From DSNY01 sp037442465 (GTDB taxonomy: Bacteria; Pseudomonadota; Gammaproteobacteria; Burkholderiales; Burkholderiaceae_F): 27,134 nucleotides of DNA. The stretch lies in the NCBI GenBank assembly GCA_037442465.1, contig JBBIQI010000019.1, positions 1-27,134 of the forward strand, read 5' to 3'. The notes beneath the pieces are model-generated. The model ran no database searches. It saw only the letters and a program-made list of their open reading frames with translations, and was not told where the DNA came from. Shown in pieces: positions 7,731 through 15,825 of this stretch (position 1 is the stretch's first letter; every line of letters begins with the position of its first letter). The position numbers and the translations under genes were made by a program.

Positions 7731-8182
7731 ACGGCTGGCCGCTGACCGCAAGGCTCACCGCGCGCGGCGGCCTCGAGTTCCCGCCGTCCGGTTGGCCCGC
7801 GGTTGCACATGCGTGCGAGTGCCGGCGCTGCCGCCAGCGTTTGCGCAAGACTCGGGTTTCCGCAGGGTCTATCGGCGCGGACGCGACGACCGGGTTCGTT
7901 GCGCGCGATCGTGCGGCCGAACCGGGCGAGCCGAACCTGTACCGCCAGCGCGTGCAAGCGAAGCCGAGCTTCGGTGCGCTGGTACGCGGAGTCGTCGAGG
8001 CCGTCCCGACGGCAGCCGGGCACGACGAGCCGCTTTGCCGGCAAACTTCGCGCAAGTCCACCGCTTCGACGGGTGCGAACCACCGCGCGCCAAGCCGTGG
8101 CTCGATCCGCTCGCTTATCCCGGCGTGACTGCGCTGCAGACGCTGGACCACCGAGTCTGGCACGCAACTCAGGGAGACGAGG
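7731..8182. other. 452-bp stretch without a convincing gene
   Basis: A + frame opens with GTG at 7718, overlapping the end of the previous gene, and runs to 8128 (136 codons). Its translation has a CxCxxC cluster near residues 33-38 but no family I recognise. Its third-position G+C looks lower than in the neighbouring genes, and the end becomes Arg/Ser/Thr-rich in the way shadow frames do. The other frames, including the antisense ones, look no better. It may be a decayed gene, an orphan small gene or long spacer. The last bases (GGGAGACGAGG, about 8172-8182) serve as ribosome site for the SDR gene. Confidence 0.5.
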
Positions 8183-8962
8183 ATGTCGGTTCACAAACTC
8201 TTCGATCTGCGCGGCCGGACCGCGCTGGTGACGGGCGGCTCGCGCGGGCTGGGGCTGCAGATTGCAGAGGCGCTCGGCGAGATGGGCGCCAGGCTGGTGC
8301 TGTCCGCGCGCAAGGCCGAGGAACTCGACGAGGCGGTCGAGCGCCTGGCCGGGCAAGGCATCGAGGCAAGCTGGGTCGCGGCCGACGGCGCGCAGCCGGA
8401 CGACATCGCGCGGCTCGTCGACGAAACGCTGCAGCGGCTCGGGCACGTCGATATCCTGGTCAACAATGCGGGCGCGACCTGGGGCGCGCCGGCCGAAGAC
8501 CATCCGCTCGAGGCGTGGGACAAGATCATGAATCTGAACGTGCGCGGCACTTTCCTGCTGACCCAGGCGATCGGCAAGCGGTCGATGATCCCGCGCCGCT
8601 ACGGCCGCATCGTGATCGTTGCGTCGATCGCGGGGCTGCGCGGCAATCCGCCCGGAACGATGAAGACCCTTGCCTACAACACGAGCAAGGGCGCGCTGGT
8701 CAATTTCACGCGCGCCCTGGCGGGCGAATGGGGCGCGTACGGCATCACCGTCAACGCGCTCGCCCCGGGGTTCTTTCCGTCGAAGATGACGCGCGGCGTC
8801 ATCCAGCAGTTGGGCGCGGACGCGCTGGCCAAGCACGCACCGCTCGGGAGACTGGGCGGCGAAGAGGACCTGAAAGGCGCGGCGCTGCTGTTCGCCTCCG
8901 ATGCGGGCAGGCACATCACCGGGCAGATCCTCGCGGTCGACGGCGGCGTCACGGCAGTCTGA
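8183..8962 (+). CDS. SDR family NAD(P)-dependent oxidoreductase (FabG-like)
   Basis: A 259-residue classical short-chain dehydrogenase/reductase that would interconvert a ketone and an alcohol. It has the cofactor loop TGGSRGLG at 17-24, NNAG at 94-97, catalytic Ser148, and Tyr165/Lys169 in YNTSK. The sequence ends with the usual GQILAVDGGVTAV. Ser41-Ala-Arg43 after the second strand (LVLSARK) suggests NADP(H) preference. The length is typical. A purine-rich ribosome site precedes the ATG. Its place among acyl-CoA genes suggests action on a 3-hydroxy/3-keto intermediate, but SDR substrates cannot be read from the sequence. Confidence 0.93.
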   Translation: MSVHKLFDLRGRTALVTGGSRGLGLQIAEALGEMGARLVLSARKAEELDEAVERLAGQGIEASWVAADGAQPDDIARLVDETLQRLGHVDILVNNAGATWGAPAEDHPLEAWDKIMNLNVRGTFLLTQAIGKRSMIPRRYGRIVIVASIAGLRGNPPGTMKTLAYNTSKGALVNFTRALAGEWGAYGITVNALAPGFFPSKMTRGVIQQLGADALAKHAPLGRLGGEEDLKGAALLFASDAGRHITGQILAVDGGVTAV

Positions 8963-8966
8963 ACGC

Positions 8967-9383
8967 ATGCGCACCGAGCTCAGCGATGTCCCCTTCATGC
9001 GCCTGCTCGGTGCGGAGCTGGTGCGCGCCGTCGACGGCGAAGCCGAGGTTGCGCTCGCGCTTGGCGACGATCACATGAACAGTTGGGGCGTCGGCCACGG
9101 CGGCGTGGTGATGTCGCTGCTCGACGTCGCGATGGCACGCGCCGGCAAGTCCCGGGTCGAGACCGAGCGCGGTGGCAGCGTCGGCAGCGTCACCGTTGAA
9201 ATGAAGACGAGCTTCTTTCGCCCGGCGCGCGGCCGCGTCGTCGCGCGCGGCCGCGTGCTGCATCGCTCGACGACGATGGCGTACTGTGAGGCCGAACTTG
9301 TCGACGCCGAAGGGCTGCTCGTCGCCAAGGCGCTCGGCACGATCAAGTTCCTGACGCGGCTCGACGCGGCCGACAAACTGTGA
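8967..9383 (+). CDS. PaaI-like hotdog-fold thioesterase
   Basis: A 138-residue single-domain hotdog protein of the PaaI/YdiI kind, expected to hydrolyse an acyl-CoA or aryl-CoA thioester. The diagnostic segment is GVGHGGVVMSLLDVAMA, with HGG at 44-46 and Asp53 on the following helix as the likely catalytic acid. It ends with a typical strand, VAKALGTIKFL. The ATG at 8967, 4 bases after the SDR stop, gives the normal family length. The close spacing suggests co-transcription and a role in releasing CoA or clearing dead-end thioesters in the same pathway. Confidence 0.88.
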   Translation: MRTELSDVPFMRLLGAELVRAVDGEAEVALALGDDHMNSWGVGHGGVVMSLLDVAMARAGKSRVETERGGSVGSVTVEMKTSFFRPARGRVVARGRVLHRSTTMAYCEAELVDAEGLLVAKALGTIKFLTRLDAADKL

Positions 9384-9393
9384 AGGCGGAAGA

Positions 9394-10386
9394 ATGAAGA
9401 ACCGACGCATCGTGCTGGCCAGCCGCCCGACCGGATGGGTCAGCGCCGACAACTTTCGGCTCGAAACCGTGGACCTGCCGCCGCTTTCGGAAGGGCAGGT
9501 GCTCGTGCGCAACGAGTGGCTGTCGCTCGACCCGTACATGCGCGGGCGGATGAACGAGGGGCGTTCGTACGCGGCGTCGCAGCCGCTGAACGAGACGATG
9601 ATCGGCGGCACGGCAGGCGAGGTCGTCGAGTCGCACAACCCGAAGTTCGCCGCTGGTGACAAGGTCGTCGGCTACCTCGGCTGGCAGGAATACGGTGTGT
9701 CCGACGGCAGCGGCTTGACGAAGGTCGACGTGACCCGCATTCCGCTGTCGGCGTATCTGGGCGCAGTCGGCATGCCGGGTGTGACCGCGTGGTACGGACT
9801 GAACCGCATCATCGAACCGAAGGCGGGCGAGACCGTGGTCGTGTCCGCGGCGAGCGGCGCCGTCGGCGGCGTGGTCGGACAACTGGCCAAGCTCGCGGGT
9901 TGCCGTGCGGTCGGCATCGCCGGCGGGGCCGAGAAGTGCCGCTACGTCGTCGACGAACTGAAGTTCGATGCCTGCATCGACTACAAGAACGAGGACGTCG
10001 GCAAGGCGTTGAAGGCCGCTTGCCCGAACGGCGTCGACGGCTACTTCGAGAACGTCGGCGGCGCGATCCTGGATGCCGTGCTGCCGCGGATGAACGCCTT
10101 TGGCCGCATCGCGCTGTGCGGGCTGATCGCGGGCTACAACGGGCAGCCGATCCCGATCGCCAACCCGACCTGGTTTCTCGTGAGCCGGTTGAAGCTGCAG
10201 GGCTTCATCATTTCCGAGCACATGGACGTTTGGCCGCAGGCACTGAAGGAGCTCGGCGCGCATGTCGCGGCCGGGCGCATCCGCTATCGCGAGTCGATCG
10301 CGCACGGGCTGGAGAACGCGCCGGCCGCTTTCATCGGCATGCTCAAGGGGCAGAACTTCGGCAAGCAACTGGTGAAGCTGGCATGA
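9394..10386 (+). CDS. NADP-dependent MDR-family oxidoreductase (CurA / prostaglandin reductase-like)
   Basis: A 330-residue zinc-independent medium-chain reductase. Members reduce the C=C bond of alpha,beta-unsaturated ketones or aldehydes using NADPH. The N-terminal part has LSLDPYMRGRM at 43-53, characteristic of the CurA/LTB4-dehydrogenase group. The Rossmann loop AASGAVGGVVG is at 152-162, followed by GIAGGAEKCRYV. The zinc ligands of alcohol dehydrogenases are absent. A purine-rich ribosome site (GGAAG) precedes the ATG, which lies 10 bases after the thioesterase stop. The following SDR overlaps it by 4 bases, so it belongs to the same transcript. Confidence 0.9.
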   Translation: MKNRRIVLASRPTGWVSADNFRLETVDLPPLSEGQVLVRNEWLSLDPYMRGRMNEGRSYAASQPLNETMIGGTAGEVVESHNPKFAAGDKVVGYLGWQEYGVSDGSGLTKVDVTRIPLSAYLGAVGMPGVTAWYGLNRIIEPKAGETVVVSAASGAVGGVVGQLAKLAGCRAVGIAGGAEKCRYVVDELKFDACIDYKNEDVGKALKAACPNGVDGYFENVGGAILDAVLPRMNAFGRIALCGLIAGYNGQPIPIANPTWFLVSRLKLQGFIISEHMDVWPQALKELGAHVAAGRIRYRESIAHGLENAPAAFIGMLKGQNFGKQLVKLA

Positions 10387-11264
10387 AGGACTTCGCAGGC
10401 CGCGTCGCGGTCATCACCGGCGCGGGCAGCGGCTTCGGCCGCGAGTTCGCGAAAATGGGGCATGCGCTCGGCATGAAACTCGTGCTGGCCGACATCCAGC
10501 GCGATGCACTGCAAGCAACGCTGGCCGAGCTGCGTGGCGCCGGTGCGCAGGCGATCGGCGAGGTCGTCGACGTCGCCAGCAGTGAACAAGTGCGCGCTCT
10601 GGCCGACCGCGCCTACGGCGAGTTTGGCGCAGTGCATCTGCTGTTCAACAACGCGGGGGTGGCCGGAGGAGGCCTTGTCTGGGAGAACACCGATGCCGAC
10701 TGGCGCTGGGTGCTCGGCGTCAACCTGATGGGCGTGGTGCACGGCATCCGTCACTTCGTGCCGCGCATGCTCGAGGCGAACCGGTGCGGCGAACCCGGTC
10801 ACATCGTCAACACCGCGTCGATCGCCGGTTTGCTTTGCCCGCCGCTGATGGGCGTCTACAACGTCTCCAAGCACGCGGTGGTGGCGTTGACCGAAACGCT
10901 GTATCACGATCTGGCGCTGGCGAGGTCGACGCTCGGCACGAGCGTTCTGTGCCCCGCTTTCGTGCCGACCGGCATCGCGGCGTCGGAACGCAACCGGCCG
11001 GCGGCGCTCGCGCGCGAAAGCGAGCCGACCGCTTCGATGCGGCGGGCGCAAGCGCAATCCGAGAAGGCGGTGTCGAGCGGGAAAATGACCGCGGCGCAAG
11101 TCGCGCAGATCACTTTCGACGCGATCCGCACCGAGCGCTTCTACGTCTTCACGCACGAGAAGATTCTCTCGGCGGTGCAGGCTCGCTTCGACGCCGTGCT
11201 CGCGTGCGTCGCACCCGCCGATCCGTTCGTGAGCAACCCGCGCGTGAAGCCGGCGTCGACGTGA
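10383..11264 (+). CDS. SDR family oxidoreductase
   Basis: A 293-residue short-chain dehydrogenase with a longer C terminus than classical FabG-like members. It has TGAGSGFG at 12-19, Asp37 at the end of the second strand (pointing to NAD+), NNAG at 89-92, catalytic Ser146, and Tyr159/Lys163 in YNVSK. The C-terminal ~80 residues (from about 215) form an Ala/Arg-rich helical segment followed by FYVFTHEKIL, a pattern seen in SDRs acting on bulky or hydrophobic alcohols. The start overlaps the reductase stop as ATGA, suggesting translational coupling. The stop overlaps the next start as GTGA. Confidence 0.9.
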   Translation: MKDFAGRVAVITGAGSGFGREFAKMGHALGMKLVLADIQRDALQATLAELRGAGAQAIGEVVDVASSEQVRALADRAYGEFGAVHLLFNNAGVAGGGLVWENTDADWRWVLGVNLMGVVHGIRHFVPRMLEANRCGEPGHIVNTASIAGLLCPPLMGVYNVSKHAVVALTETLYHDLALARSTLGTSVLCPAFVPTGIAASERNRPAALARESEPTASMRRAQAQSEKAVSSGKMTAAQVAQITFDAIRTERFYVFTHEKILSAVQARFDAVLACVAPADPFVSNPRVKPAST

Positions 11265-12151
11265 TCGCAACCGGCCTGTTCGCCGAGCTGCCGAACGGCA
11301 TCACGCTTCACTACGCGAGCTGCGGCGAGCCGGGCCGGCCGCTGCTGCTGTGCCTGCACGGTTTTCCGGAATACTGGGCGGCGTGGGAAGACTTGCTGCC
11401 CGCGTTCGGCGCAGACTACTACGCGGTCGCGCCGGATCTGCGCGGCTTCAACCTGTCGAGCAAGCCGGGCGAAGTCGCCGCGTATCGCGCGCGCGAGATC
11501 GTCGGCGACTTGTTGCAGTTGATCCGCGCGCTCGGCTACGAACGGGCCACGATCGTGGCGCACGATTGGGGTGGGGCGGCCGCGTGGACGCTTGCGATCG
11601 CGCGTCCCGACGTAGTCGACCGGCTGGTCATCCTGAACTCTCCGCACCCCATTCCGTTTGCCCGCGAGCTCGCGCACAACCCGGCGCAACAGGCCGCCAG
11701 CGCGTACATGAACCGGCTGCGCGCCCCGGGCGCGGAACAAAGATTGGTGCAGGACGGTTTCCGCCGGCTCGAAGCCTTCTTTCGCGGCATGCAGCGGCCG
11801 GATGCGCCGTGGCTGACGCCCGCGAAACTCGCGCGCTACAAGGACGTCTGGGCGCGCGGACTGACCGGCGGTTTGAACTACTACCGCGCTTCCCCGCTGT
11901 ATCCGCCGACCGACGGCGATCCGGGCGCACGTGCACTGCGGCTCGATCCCGCGGACTTCGTCGTTCGCGTGCCCACCCTGGTCCTCTGGGGCATGCGCGA
12001 CACCGCGCTGCTGCCGGCGTTGCTCGACGGTCTCGCCGAACTGGTGCCGGCATTGACGATCGAACGCCTCGAACGCGCCACCCACTGGCTCGCCCACGAG
12101 GAGCCCCGCTTCGTCGCCCAACGCGTACTCGACTTCATCGCTGCGCATTGA
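11261..12151 (+). CDS. Alpha/beta hydrolase, epoxide hydrolase / haloacetate dehalogenase type
   Basis: A 296-residue alpha/beta hydrolase with an aspartate nucleophile. It has HGFPE at 33-37 (oxyanion region), Asp102 in HDWGG as nucleophile, Asp247 in WGMRDTALL as acid and His275 in THWLAHEEP as base. Tyr207/Tyr208 in the cap (NYYR) would fit an epoxide-opening role. This layout is shared by soluble epoxide hydrolases and fluoroacetate dehalogenases. I cannot separate them from the sequence alone. It starts with GTG at 11261, overlapping the SDR stop by 4 bases, and is the last gene of the catabolic block. Confidence 0.88.
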   Translation: MIATGLFAELPNGITLHYASCGEPGRPLLLCLHGFPEYWAAWEDLLPAFGADYYAVAPDLRGFNLSSKPGEVAAYRAREIVGDLLQLIRALGYERATIVAHDWGGAAAWTLAIARPDVVDRLVILNSPHPIPFARELAHNPAQQAASAYMNRLRAPGAEQRLVQDGFRRLEAFFRGMQRPDAPWLTPAKLARYKDVWARGLTGGLNYYRASPLYPPTDGDPGARALRLDPADFVVRVPTLVLWGMRDTALLPALLDGLAELVPALTIERLERATHWLAHEEPRFVAQRVLDFIAAH

Positions 12152-12172
12152 TCGTCGCGTGGCAGAATCGCC

Positions 12173-12191
12173 GCCCTGCCGGCGGCAGGGC
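12173..12191 (+). other. Strong hairpin in the spacer before the M16 peptidase gene
   Basis: GCCCTGCC at 12173-12180 and GGCAGGGC at 12184-12191 form a perfect 8-bp stem around a 3-nt loop. No T-tract follows, so it is not a standard intrinsic terminator. It ends 11 bases before the ribosome site of the downstream TTG-started gene. It could be a weak terminator, a pause site or an mRNA-stabilising or translation-tuning structure. Confidence 0.5.
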
Positions 12192-12212
12192 CCGTGTCCT
12201 CTGGAGGTCGAA

Positions 12213-14930
12213 TTGATCCGCTCGCTTCGCCCGTTTCTGGTCGCCTGCTTGACCGCGCTCGCACTGGCGCCGGTCCACGCGCAGCTCAAGCTGCCCGCGG
12301 GCGTTCAGCGCGTGGCCTCGGTGGAGGGTGTCACCGAATACCGTCTTGCCAACGGCCTGCGCGTGCTGCTGTATCCGGACGCCTCGAAACCGACCGCCAC
12401 CGTCAACGTGACCTACCTGGTCGGCTCGCGCCACGAGAACTACGGCGAGACCGGTATGGCGCACCTGCTCGAACACCTGATCTTCAAGGGCTCGAAGAAG
12501 TTTCCGCACCCGGAAAAGGAGTTCTCCCGCCGCGGCTTCCGCAACAACGGAACGACCTGGTTCGACCGCACCAACTACTTCTCGACCTTCCAGGCGAGCG
12601 ACGACAACTTGCGCTGGGCGCTCGCGTGGAGCGCGGATGCGATGGTCAACTCCTTCATCGCGAAAAAGGATCTCGATTCCGAGATGACGGTCGTGCGCAA
12701 CGAGTACGAGATGGGCGAAAACAGCCCGTCGCGCGTGCTGCTGCAGCGCTCGCTGTCGGTGATGTTCGATTGGCACAACTACGGCAATCCGCCGATCGGC
12801 AACCGCAGCGACATCGAAAACGTTCGCATCGAGAACCTGCAGGCCTTCTACCGCACCTACTACCAGCCGGACAACGCGGTGCTGACCGTGGCCGGCAAGT
12901 TCGACGAGGGCAGGACGCTCGCATGGATCGCCGAGTCATTCGGCCGCATTCCCAAACCCAAGCGCAAGCTGCCCTTGCTGTGGACCGTCGAGCCGGCGCA
13001 GGACGGCGAGCGCAGCTTCGTCGTGCGGCGGCAGGGCGACATCCAGATCGTGCTGCTGTCGTACAAGATTCCGTCGGCGCTGCACCCGGACGTCGACGCG
13101 CTCGGCGTCGCCAGCGAAATCCTCGGCAACACGCCGAACGGCCGTCTGCACAAGGAACTCGTCGACCAGGGGCTGGCCGCGCAGGTGTTTTCCTACCTGT
13201 TTCCGACGCACGACCCCGGAGTCGTCATGTTCGGCGCGGTGGTCAAGAAGGGCGATCCTGTCGAGCGCGCGCGCGACCGGTTGATCGCGGTGGTGGAGAC
13301 GACCTTCGCGGCGCATCCCGCGACCGATGCCGAACTGCAACGCGTTCGGCGCGACGGCGAGACGACGTTCGAGCGAACCCTGTCGAACCCCGAGGAGTTC
13401 GGCGTCGCACTGTCGGAGTACATCGCGCTCGGCGACTGGCGCCTGTTCTTTCTCGCGCGCGATCGGTTGCAGCAGGTGCAGGGCGACGAGGTCGGAGCGG
13501 TCGCGAAGAAGTACTTCCGCCGCGACAACCGGACCGTCGGCACCTTCATTCCGGAAGATCAACCGCAGCGTGCGGCAATTCCGCCGGCGCCGAGTGCAGC
13601 CGAACGGCTCGTCGGCTACAAGCCGCGCGCGGCGGTCGCTGCCGGCGAGGCATTCGATCCATCGCACGAAAATATCGACAGGCGAACGCGCCGTGTGACG
13701 ATCGGCGACCTGAAGCTCGCCCTGTTGCCAAAGAAGACGCGCGGCGAAACGGTCGACGCGGTGATGAACTTCCGCTGGGGCGACGAGAAAAGCCTGTTTG
13801 GCAAGTCGGTCGTCGCGCAGATGACCGAGGCGATGGTCGCGCGCGGTACCGACAAGCTGACGCGCCAGCAGATCGCCGACGAAATGACGCGGCTCAAGAT
13901 GACCGGCTCGTTGCGCCAGTTCCAGACCGACCGTGCGCATCTGGCCGACGCGCTGCGATTGACGGCGCACGTGCTGCGCGACGCAAACTTCCCGTCCGCC
14001 GAATTCGAGACGCTCAAGCGCGAAACGCTGACCGGCCTGCAGGCGCAGTTGAACGACCCGGCGGCGCGCTCGCGCGACGCGCTGCTCGCGCACTTCAACA
14101 CCTATCCCGAGGGCGACCCGCGCTACTACGTGCCGCTGGCGGCGCGCATCGAGGCCGTGCAGAAACTCACGCTCGACGAAGTCAAGCGCTTCCACGCGGC
14201 GTTTTGGGGCACCGCACGAGGCGAAATCGCGATCGTCGGCGATTTCGACGACACGGCGATCGAGACGTTGATCCGCGACGTCTTCCATGCATGGCGCTCG
14301 CCCGCGCCGTACGCGCCGATCCGGTCCGAGCCGCGCGCCGTCGAGCCGGCGCGCATCGTCGTCGACACACCCGACAAGGAGAACGCCTTCTATCGTGCGC
14401 GCATCAACCTGGCGCTGCGCGACGACGACGCCGACTATCCGGCACTGCTACTGGCCAACTACGTCTTCGGCGGCGGACCGGGGTTGTCCAGCCGCCTCGT
14501 CGACCGGGTGCGCCAGCGCGACGGCATTTCCTACGGCGCCGGCTCGGCACTGCTCGTCAACAGCCGGGATCGCGCCGGCGCCTGGCAGATCGCCGGTCTG
14601 GTCGCGCCGCAGAACGCCGCCCGCTTCGAACAGGCCGTGCGCGAAGAGATCGAGCGCATGCTCAAGGACGGGTTCACCGCCAAGGAGATCGAGGACGCGA
14701 GAAATGGCCTGCTGCAGGAGCGTCTGCTGAATCGCTCGCAGGACGCGGTCGTCGCGCAGGCCTGGATCGGGTTGCTCGACGTCGGCCGCACGTTCGCCTT
14801 TTCGAAACGGATGGAAGATCGCATCCGCGCGTTGAAACCGGCCGAAGTAACCGAAGCGATCCGACGCCACATCGATCCGGCCAGGCTGACCGTCGTGATC
14901 GCCGGCGACGCGAAGAAGGGAGTCAGGTAG
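12213..14930 (+). CDS. Secreted M16 family zinc metallopeptidase (insulinase/PqqL-like, two M16 units)
   Basis: A 905-residue zinc peptidase predicted to act in the periplasm or cell envelope. The TTG at 12213 is chosen because GGAGG lies at 12203-12207 and translation from there gives a clean signal peptide (SLRPFLVACLTALALA) with cleavage after VHA. The N-terminal half has the inverted zinc motif HLLEH at 84-88, and Glu164 in NEYEMGEN lies 76 residues later, exactly the HxxEH-76-E spacing of M16 enzymes. The second half (from about 480) repeats the fold without a zinc motif, as expected for the non-catalytic half. The next gene begins on the base after the stop. Confidence 0.92.
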   Translation: MIRSLRPFLVACLTALALAPVHAQLKLPAGVQRVASVEGVTEYRLANGLRVLLYPDASKPTATVNVTYLVGSRHENYGETGMAHLLEHLIFKGSKKFPHPEKEFSRRGFRNNGTTWFDRTNYFSTFQASDDNLRWALAWSADAMVNSFIAKKDLDSEMTVVRNEYEMGENSPSRVLLQRSLSVMFDWHNYGNPPIGNRSDIENVRIENLQAFYRTYYQPDNAVLTVAGKFDEGRTLAWIAESFGRIPKPKRKLPLLWTVEPAQDGERSFVVRRQGDIQIVLLSYKIPSALHPDVDALGVASEILGNTPNGRLHKELVDQGLAAQVFSYLFPTHDPGVVMFGAVVKKGDPVERARDRLIAVVETTFAAHPATDAELQRVRRDGETTFERTLSNPEEFGVALSEYIALGDWRLFFLARDRLQQVQGDEVGAVAKKYFRRDNRTVGTFIPEDQPQRAAIPPAPSAAERLVGYKPRAAVAAGEAFDPSHENIDRRTRRVTIGDLKLALLPKKTRGETVDAVMNFRWGDEKSLFGKSVVAQMTEAMVARGTDKLTRQQIADEMTRLKMTGSLRQFQTDRAHLADALRLTAHVLRDANFPSAEFETLKRETLTGLQAQLNDPAARSRDALLAHFNTYPEGDPRYYVPLAARIEAVQKLTLDEVKRFHAAFWGTARGEIAIVGDFDDTAIETLIRDVFHAWRSPAPYAPIRSEPRAVEPARIVVDTPDKENAFYRARINLALRDDDADYPALLLANYVFGGGPGLSSRLVDRVRQRDGISYGAGSALLVNSRDRAGAWQIAGLVAPQNAARFEQAVREEIERMLKDGFTAKEIEDARNGLLQERLLNRSQDAVVAQAWIGLLDVGRTFAFSKRMEDRIRALKPAEVTEAIRRHIDPARLTVVIAGDAKKGVR

Positions 14931-15392
14931 ATGGCCTACGCCGACTATCGTCATCGCATCGAATTGCGCGTGCGCTGGGCCGAGGTCGACATGCAGGGCG
15001 TCGTGTTCAACGGCCACTATCTGACCTACTGCGACGTCTGTCTGACCGAGTACTGGCGCGCGGTCGGACTGCGGTACCCGCAGGACTTCGTCGCGCACGG
15101 CAGCGACACGTTCGCGCGCATGATCACGATCGAATACCACGCGCCGGCCGTGTACGACGACGTACTGGAGGTCTGCGGTCGCGTATCGAATATCGGGCGC
15201 AGCAGCCTGCGCTTCGCGGTCGAGATCTTCCGCAGCGGCGCGACGGATACGCCGCTGATCGGCGCCGAACTCGTCTACGTCAACGCCGATCCGGCCAGCA
15301 AGAAGTCACAACCATGGCCCCGGCGCGTCCGCGACGCCGTACGGCGCTACGAGCGAATACCTCCGGAGGAAGCCGCGCATGGCGCGCGCTGA
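14931..15392 (+). CDS. YbgC/4HBT-like acyl-CoA thioesterase
   Basis: A 153-residue hotdog thioesterase of the 4-hydroxybenzoyl-CoA thioesterase/YbgC branch. The family block RVRWAEVDMQGVVFNGHYL contains Asp20, the likely catalytic residue, and aromatic positions at the active site. It differs from the PaaI-type hotdog gene upstream, so the window holds two separate thioesterase types. The ATG follows the peptidase stop with no gap, and the last 14 bases overlap the next gene. The C-terminal tail (about 130-153) is basic and poorly conserved in appearance. The substrate is unknown; YbgC relatives hydrolyse short- to medium-chain acyl-CoA. Confidence 0.85.
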   Translation: MAYADYRHRIELRVRWAEVDMQGVVFNGHYLTYCDVCLTEYWRAVGLRYPQDFVAHGSDTFARMITIEYHAPAVYDDVLEVCGRVSNIGRSSLRFAVEIFRSGATDTPLIGAELVYVNADPASKKSQPWPRRVRDAVRRYERIPPEEAAHGAR

Positions 15393-15810
15393 AGTGAGGG
15401 TCGAGCTCGGCGCCTGGGACAAGCAGGCGAATGAAGCTACTCCGATCCGTCATGAAGTATTCGTGCAGGAGCAGGGCGTTCCCGCCGAGATCGAGCTCGA
15501 CGAATGGGACCCGCTTTCGCTGCACGCGATCGCGCGCGATGGCCACGGCCGTGCGATCGGGACGGGCCGGCTGCTGCCCGACGGTCACATCGGTCGCATG
15601 GCGGTGCTGAAGGCAGCGCGCGGTAGCGGCGCGGGTACGGCGATCCTGCAGGCGCTAATGGATGCGGCGCGTGCGCGCGGGCTCCGCGAAGTCGTGCTCA
15701 ACGCGCAGACGCACGCCGCGCCGTTTTATCGGCGACTGGGCTTCGTGGAGGAGGGCGACGTCTTCGACGATACCGGCATTCCGCACATCGCGATGCGCCG
15801 TGCGCTGTAG
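15379..15810 (+). CDS. GNAT family N-acetyltransferase (ElaA-like)
   Basis: A 143-residue GCN5-type acetyltransferase. The N-terminal IRHEVFVQEQGVPAEIELDEWD block is characteristic of ElaA-like members. The acetyl-CoA loop follows as ARGSGAGTAIL (R81-G82-S83-G84-A85-G86), then the motif-B region APFYRRLGFVEEGDVF. The ATG at 15379 is preceded by GGAGGA at 15365-15370 and overlaps the thioesterase gene by 14 bases. It faces the NRDE gene convergently with 15 bases between stop codons and no visible terminator. The acceptor substrate is unknown. Confidence 0.9.
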   Translation: MARAEVRVELGAWDKQANEATPIRHEVFVQEQGVPAEIELDEWDPLSLHAIARDGHGRAIGTGRLLPDGHIGRMAVLKAARGSGAGTAILQALMDAARARGLREVVLNAQTHAAPFYRRLGFVEEGDVFDDTGIPHIAMRRAL

Positions 15811-15825
15811 CCGCAGCCGCGACGA

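Noticed and set aside
15360..15369. Palindrome CCTCCGGAGG before the ElaA-like gene
   Set aside because: It is the Shine-Dalgarno sequence next to its complement with no loop, too short for a hairpin and likely chance.
12194..15397. A 1067-codon + frame overlapping the peptidase and thioesterase genes
   Set aside because: Shadow frame: Arg-rich and lacking motifs, while the peptidase frame has a complete zinc motif and signal peptide.
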